From Planctomycetia bacterium (lineage in GTDB: Bacteria > Planctomycetota > Planctomycetia > Pirellulales > UBA1268): a DNA stretch of 8,005 bases. Of the stretch, positions 5,448-8,005 are shown piece by piece. Each line of letters begins with the position of its first letter. The stretch's first letter is position 1. The stretch is from NCBI GenBank assembly GCA_010027105.1, contig RGVT01000109.1:1-8005 (forward strand). Direction: 5' to 3'. A program made the position numbers and the translations under genes. The notes under the pieces are model-generated. The model made no database searches. It had not been told where the DNA came from and saw only the letters and a program-made list of their open reading frames with translations.

Positions 5448-6737
5448 GCCGAGCGCCACGAGCGCCCGTCGGAGCACCGGGTCGATGAACCGCGGCAGGT
5501 CAGCCGCCGACCCGGCCGGCCCGTCGGGGGAGCCGGGCACGCGGTCGCGCCGGCGCCGCCACGCCTCGAGCGCCGCGCGGGCCTGCGCGGGCACGTCGAT
5601 CTCGTGGCCGGCGTCGGGGGCCACGCCCCAGTCGACCGCGCCGGGGCGCCGGTGCAGGCCGCCGCCTGCCGGACGCAGATACTCGGCGGTGGTGAGCTTG
5701 AGCAGGCCCGAGCCGTCGGAGAGCGGCAGGATCGCCTGCACCGTGCCCTTGCCGAACGAGCGGCTTCCCACCACGACCGCGCGGCCGTGATCCTGCAGGC
5801 CGGCGGCCACCACCTCGGCGGCGCTCGCCGTCAGGCCGTCGACGAGCACCGCCACCGGGACGCCGGCGAGCACCTGCCCGGGCGCGGCCCGCCGCGGCTC
5901 CGCGGCCCCGCCGCCCCGCCGCGTCGACACGATCACGCCCGTCTCGAGAAATCGGTCGCAGATCTCGACGGCCACCGACAACAGGCCGCCCGGGTTGCCC
6001 CGCAGATCGATCACCAGCCCGCGCACGCCGTCGGCCGATGCGATCGCGGCGAGCGCCGCGTCGAGATCCTCGAGCGTGTGGTCGCCGCAGCCGGTGATGC
6101 GCACGAGCGCGACGCCCGGCTCCCCCTCCACGAACCAGTCCCACGACCCGTCGGCCCGCCGCCGGTCGCCGAGCACGCTGGCGGTCCGCACCGTCTCGCG
6201 CACCAGCGCGACCTCGCGGGGCTCGGCGCCTCCCCCCGCGCCGTCGATCTCCGGCGCCGGTCCTGCGGAGAGCAGCCCGAGCCGCACGGTCGACCCGGCC
6301 GGCCCGCGGAGCGCCGCCACGGCGTCGCGGAGCGAAAGGCCGCGGGCGTCGACGCCGTCGATGGCCGTGATCCGCGCGCCGGCGGTGACGCCCGCCCGCG
6401 CGGCCGGCGCCCCGAACAAGGTGTCGTGCACGACGATGCCCGCGTCGTCCGCCGTGAGTTCCAGGCCGACGCCGCCGAACTCCTGGTCGAGGGCCGCCTC
6501 GAGCTCCCGCCGCGCGTCCCCCACGACGAACGCCGAGTGCTCGTCGAGCCGCCCCACCACGCCCTCCACTGCCGCCGAGGCGAGCGCTTCGGGGTCGACG
6601 GGCCGGTAATACGACCGCTCCACCGCGGCGAGCACCTCCGCGACGCGGCCCGCCTGGCGGCCGTGTTCGCGGGCGACCCAGGCCACGACCGACACCGCGC
6701 CGGCGAGCACGAGCAGGATGAGGTTGCGCTTCGGCAT
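5343..6737 (-). CDS. S41 family C-terminal processing peptidase with PDZ domain
   Basis: A 464-residue protein with an N-terminal membrane anchor or uncleaved signal (LILLVLAGAVSVVAWVA, 6-22) and no lipobox. The N-terminal helical region has YYRPVDPEALASAAVEGVVGRLDEHSAF (43-70). A PDZ domain (about 87-157: FGGVGLEL..., GAPAARAGVTAGARITAIDG) precedes the S41 core from 205. Catalytic Ser305 lies in DGLTASAAEV and Lys330 in RSFGKGTVQ. Their spacing of 25 matches the Ser-Lys dyad of CtpA-type proteases, so it should be active. These enzymes cleave C-termini of periplasmic proteins; the substrate here is unknown. The tail after about 395 is Pro/Gly/Asp-rich, and its last 34 codons plus the stop lie antisense to the end of folC. 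It starts 22 nt after the glgC stop on the same strand, so probable co-transcription with glgC. A weak GAGAG precedes the ATG. Confidence 0.92.
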   Translation of the reverse strand: MPKRNLILLVLAGAVSVVAWVAREHGRQAGRVAEVLAAVERSYYRPVDPEALASAAVEGVVGRLDEHSAFVVGDARRELEAALDQEFGGVGLELTADDAGIVVHDTLFGAPAARAGVTAGARITAIDGVDARGLSLRDAVAALRGPAGSTVRLGLLSAGPAPEIDGAGGGAEPREVALVRETVRTASVLGDRRRADGSWDWFVEGEPGVALVRITGCGDHTLEDLDAALAAIASADGVRGLVIDLRGNPGGLLSVAVEICDRFLETGVIVSTRRGGGAAEPRRAAPGQVLAGVPVAVLVDGLTASAAEVVAAGLQDHGRAVVVGSRSFGKGTVQAILPLSDGSGLLKLTTAEYLRPAGGGLHRRPGAVDWGVAPDAGHEIDVPAQARAALEAWRRRRDRVPGSPDGPAGSAADLPRFIDPVLRRALVALGLPNADLGREEETARDAHEPLPAGDPAGPGDGVGG

Positions 6738-6759
6738 GGGCGACTCTCGGGCGACGTTC

Positions 6760-8005
6760 TCAGGAGACGGGCACCGGGGCGGGGGAGTCCTCGAACTGGT
6801 ATCCCTTGGGCACCACGGTCACGCCCCGCGGCGAGACCGTCAAGCCCCGCGCCGCATCCTCCTCGGGATCGAAGCCGATGTGCATGCCGGGGGGCACCCG
6901 CACCCCCTTGTCGATGATGGCCCGCCGCACCCGGGCGTGCCGGCCCACGTCGACCCCCTCGAAGAGGATGCTCCGCTCGACCCGCGCGAAGCTGTTGACC
7001 CGCACGCCGGGGCCGATGATCGACCCGGCGGCCCGGCCGCCGGAGAGGATCGCGCCGGGGCAGACGAGGCTGTCGGTGGCCTCGCCGCGGCGGGCGTCGG
7101 GCCCCTCGCCGCCGAACACGAACTTGGGGGGCGGATAGGCGGGGTGGTGCGTGCGGATCGGCCACTGCTCGTCGTAGAGGTTGAGCTGCGGATCGACCTC
7201 GATCAGGTCCATGTTGGCCTCGAAGTAGGCGTCGATCGTGCCCACGTCGCGCCAGTAGGCGTCGCGCTTGCGGTTTTCGTCGCGGAACGGGAAGGCGTGC
7301 ACGCCGTGGCTGTCGACGACGGCGGGGAGGACGTCGTGGCCGAAGTCGCGCCGGCTCCCGGGCTCGAGCGCGTCGAGCCGCAGCCGTTCGACGAGGAACG
7401 GCCACGAGAAGCAGTAGATGCCCATCGAGGCCAGGCACATCCCGGGCTGCCCGGGGAGCGGCGGCGGGTCGGCCACCTTCTCGCGGAACGCCCGCACGCG
7501 GCCCGCCCCGTCGACCTCCATCGTGCCGAACTCGCCCGCCGCGGCCACCGGCACCGGCAGCGCGCCGATCGTGACGTCGGCGCCGCTCTCCTCGTGGGCC
7601 GCGATGAGCGACCGATAGTTCATCTTGTAGATGTGGTCCCCCGCCAGCACGATCACGAGGCGGGGCGCCGCCATCTCGAGGGAGTAGATGTTCTGGTAGA
7701 CGGCGTCGGCGGTGCCGAGATACCAGTTCTCGTCGACCCGCTGCTGCGGCGGCAGCACGTCGAGGTGCTCGCCGAGGTCGCGGCAGAAGAACCGGTGCCA
7801 GCCCAGGTTCAGGTGGCGGTCGAGGCTGCTCGCCTTGTACTGCGTGAGCAGGAGCACGCGGCGCAGGCCGCTGTTGAGACAGTTGGAGAGCGCGAAGTCG
7901 ACGATCCGGTAGCTGCCCCCGAAGGGCACGGCAGGCTTGGCACGGTCGCGGGTGAGCGGGTCGAGCCGGGCCCCCTTGCCGCCTGCGAGCACCACGGCCA
8001 CGACG
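6760..8005 (-). CDS. glgC: Glucose-1-phosphate adenylyltransferase (ADP-glucose pyrophosphorylase), 5' end cut
   Basis: Makes ADP-glucose from ATP and glucose 1-phosphate, the committed step of bacterial glycogen synthesis. Visible residues (numbered from GTG 8001): nucleotide-binding AVVLAGGKGARLDPLT (2-17) and RAKPAVPFGGSYRIVDFALS (20-39), WYLGTADAVYQN (93-104), GDHIYKMNY (121-129; Asp122 corresponds to the catalytic Asp of E. coli GlgC), AFREKVADP (171-179; Lys175 at the sugar-phosphate site), SMGIYCFSW (192-200) and WRDVGTIDAYFEANMDL (250-266). A C-terminal left-handed beta-helix follows (about 305-370, hexapeptide-like GSIIGPGVRVNSFARVERS). The frame remains open through the last codon of the window. 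Known GlgC proteins have a few residues before AVVLAGG, so the true start lies beyond 8005 and the GTG at 8001 is internal. Otherwise full length (413 visible residues). It leads a likely operon with the S41 protease. Confidence 0.95.
   Translation of the reverse strand, partial: VVAVVLAGGKGARLDPLTRDRAKPAVPFGGSYRIVDFALSNCLNSGLRRVLLLTQYKASSLDRHLNLGWHRFFCRDLGEHLDVLPPQQRVDENWYLGTADAVYQNIYSLEMAAPRLVIVLAGDHIYKMNYRSLIAAHEESGADVTIGALPVPVAAAGEFGTMEVDGAGRVRAFREKVADPPPLPGQPGMCLASMGIYCFSWPFLVERLRLDALEPGSRRDFGHDVLPAVVDSHGVHAFPFRDENRKRDAYWRDVGTIDAYFEANMDLIEVDPQLNLYDEQWPIRTHHPAYPPPKFVFGGEGPDARRGEATDSLVCPGAILSGGRAAGSIIGPGVRVNSFARVERSILFEGVDVGRHARVRRAIIDKGVRVPPGMHIGFDPEEDAARGLTVSPRGVTVVPKGYQFEDSPAPVPVS

Noticed and set aside
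5604..6917. Long rightward frame antisense to the S41 protease gene
   Set aside because: No domain signal and shadow-type composition; the opposite strand carries a complete PDZ-S41 protein.

Overview
The window reads as chromosomal DNA of a high-G+C planctomycete. The strongest marker is a BBP7-type (DUF1551) outer-membrane beta-barrel gene, a family expanded in Planctomycetes. A secreted ThuA-domain protein and weak Shine-Dalgarno signals fit that assignment. This is inferred from gene content, since there is no rRNA or other formal marker gene here.

Left part (1-946): a small accessory module in AT-richer DNA (122 of 240 bases are G or C over 61-300, against a visibly higher content in the large genes to the right). 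It holds the 5' end of a leftward ATPase with a Walker A motif (probably the COG1373/DUF4143 type, cut by the window edge) and a rightward VapB-VapC toxin-antitoxin pair. The pair has a near-consensus promoter, and a small palindrome over its -10 box is a plausible autoregulatory operator. VapC appears to lack about 20 residues just after its first catalytic aspartate, so it may be inactive.

947-1292 holds no convincing gene. It carries a perfect 14-1-14 bp palindrome (1160-1188) and a 14-bp GC palindrome (1225-1238).

Middle (1293-4023): a rightward secreted ThuA-like protein converges, with an 8-nt gap, on a leftward pterin-4a-carbinolamine dehydratase that has a GTG start. Upstream of the dehydratase, on the same strand, is the BBP7 barrel gene, with two GC hairpins between them.

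Right part (4077-8005): folC (dihydrofolate/folylpolyglutamate synthase) runs rightward, divergent from BBP7. It converges with an S41 C-terminal processing protease gene and overlaps it tail to tail by 105 bp. The protease lies 22 nt downstream of glgC (ADP-glucose pyrophosphorylase), which runs leftward and is cut at its 5' end by the window edge, so glgC and the protease are probably co-transcribed.

The larger genes are ordinary housekeeping or envelope functions: folate/pterin metabolism, glycogen synthesis, periplasmic proteolysis and the outer membrane. I see no CRISPR array, transposase, rRNA or tRNA. I found no clearly new multi-gene system. The items most worth a second look are the toxin-antitoxin control region, the shortened toxin, the missing start codon of the ATPase, the long palindrome and the folC/protease antisense overlap.
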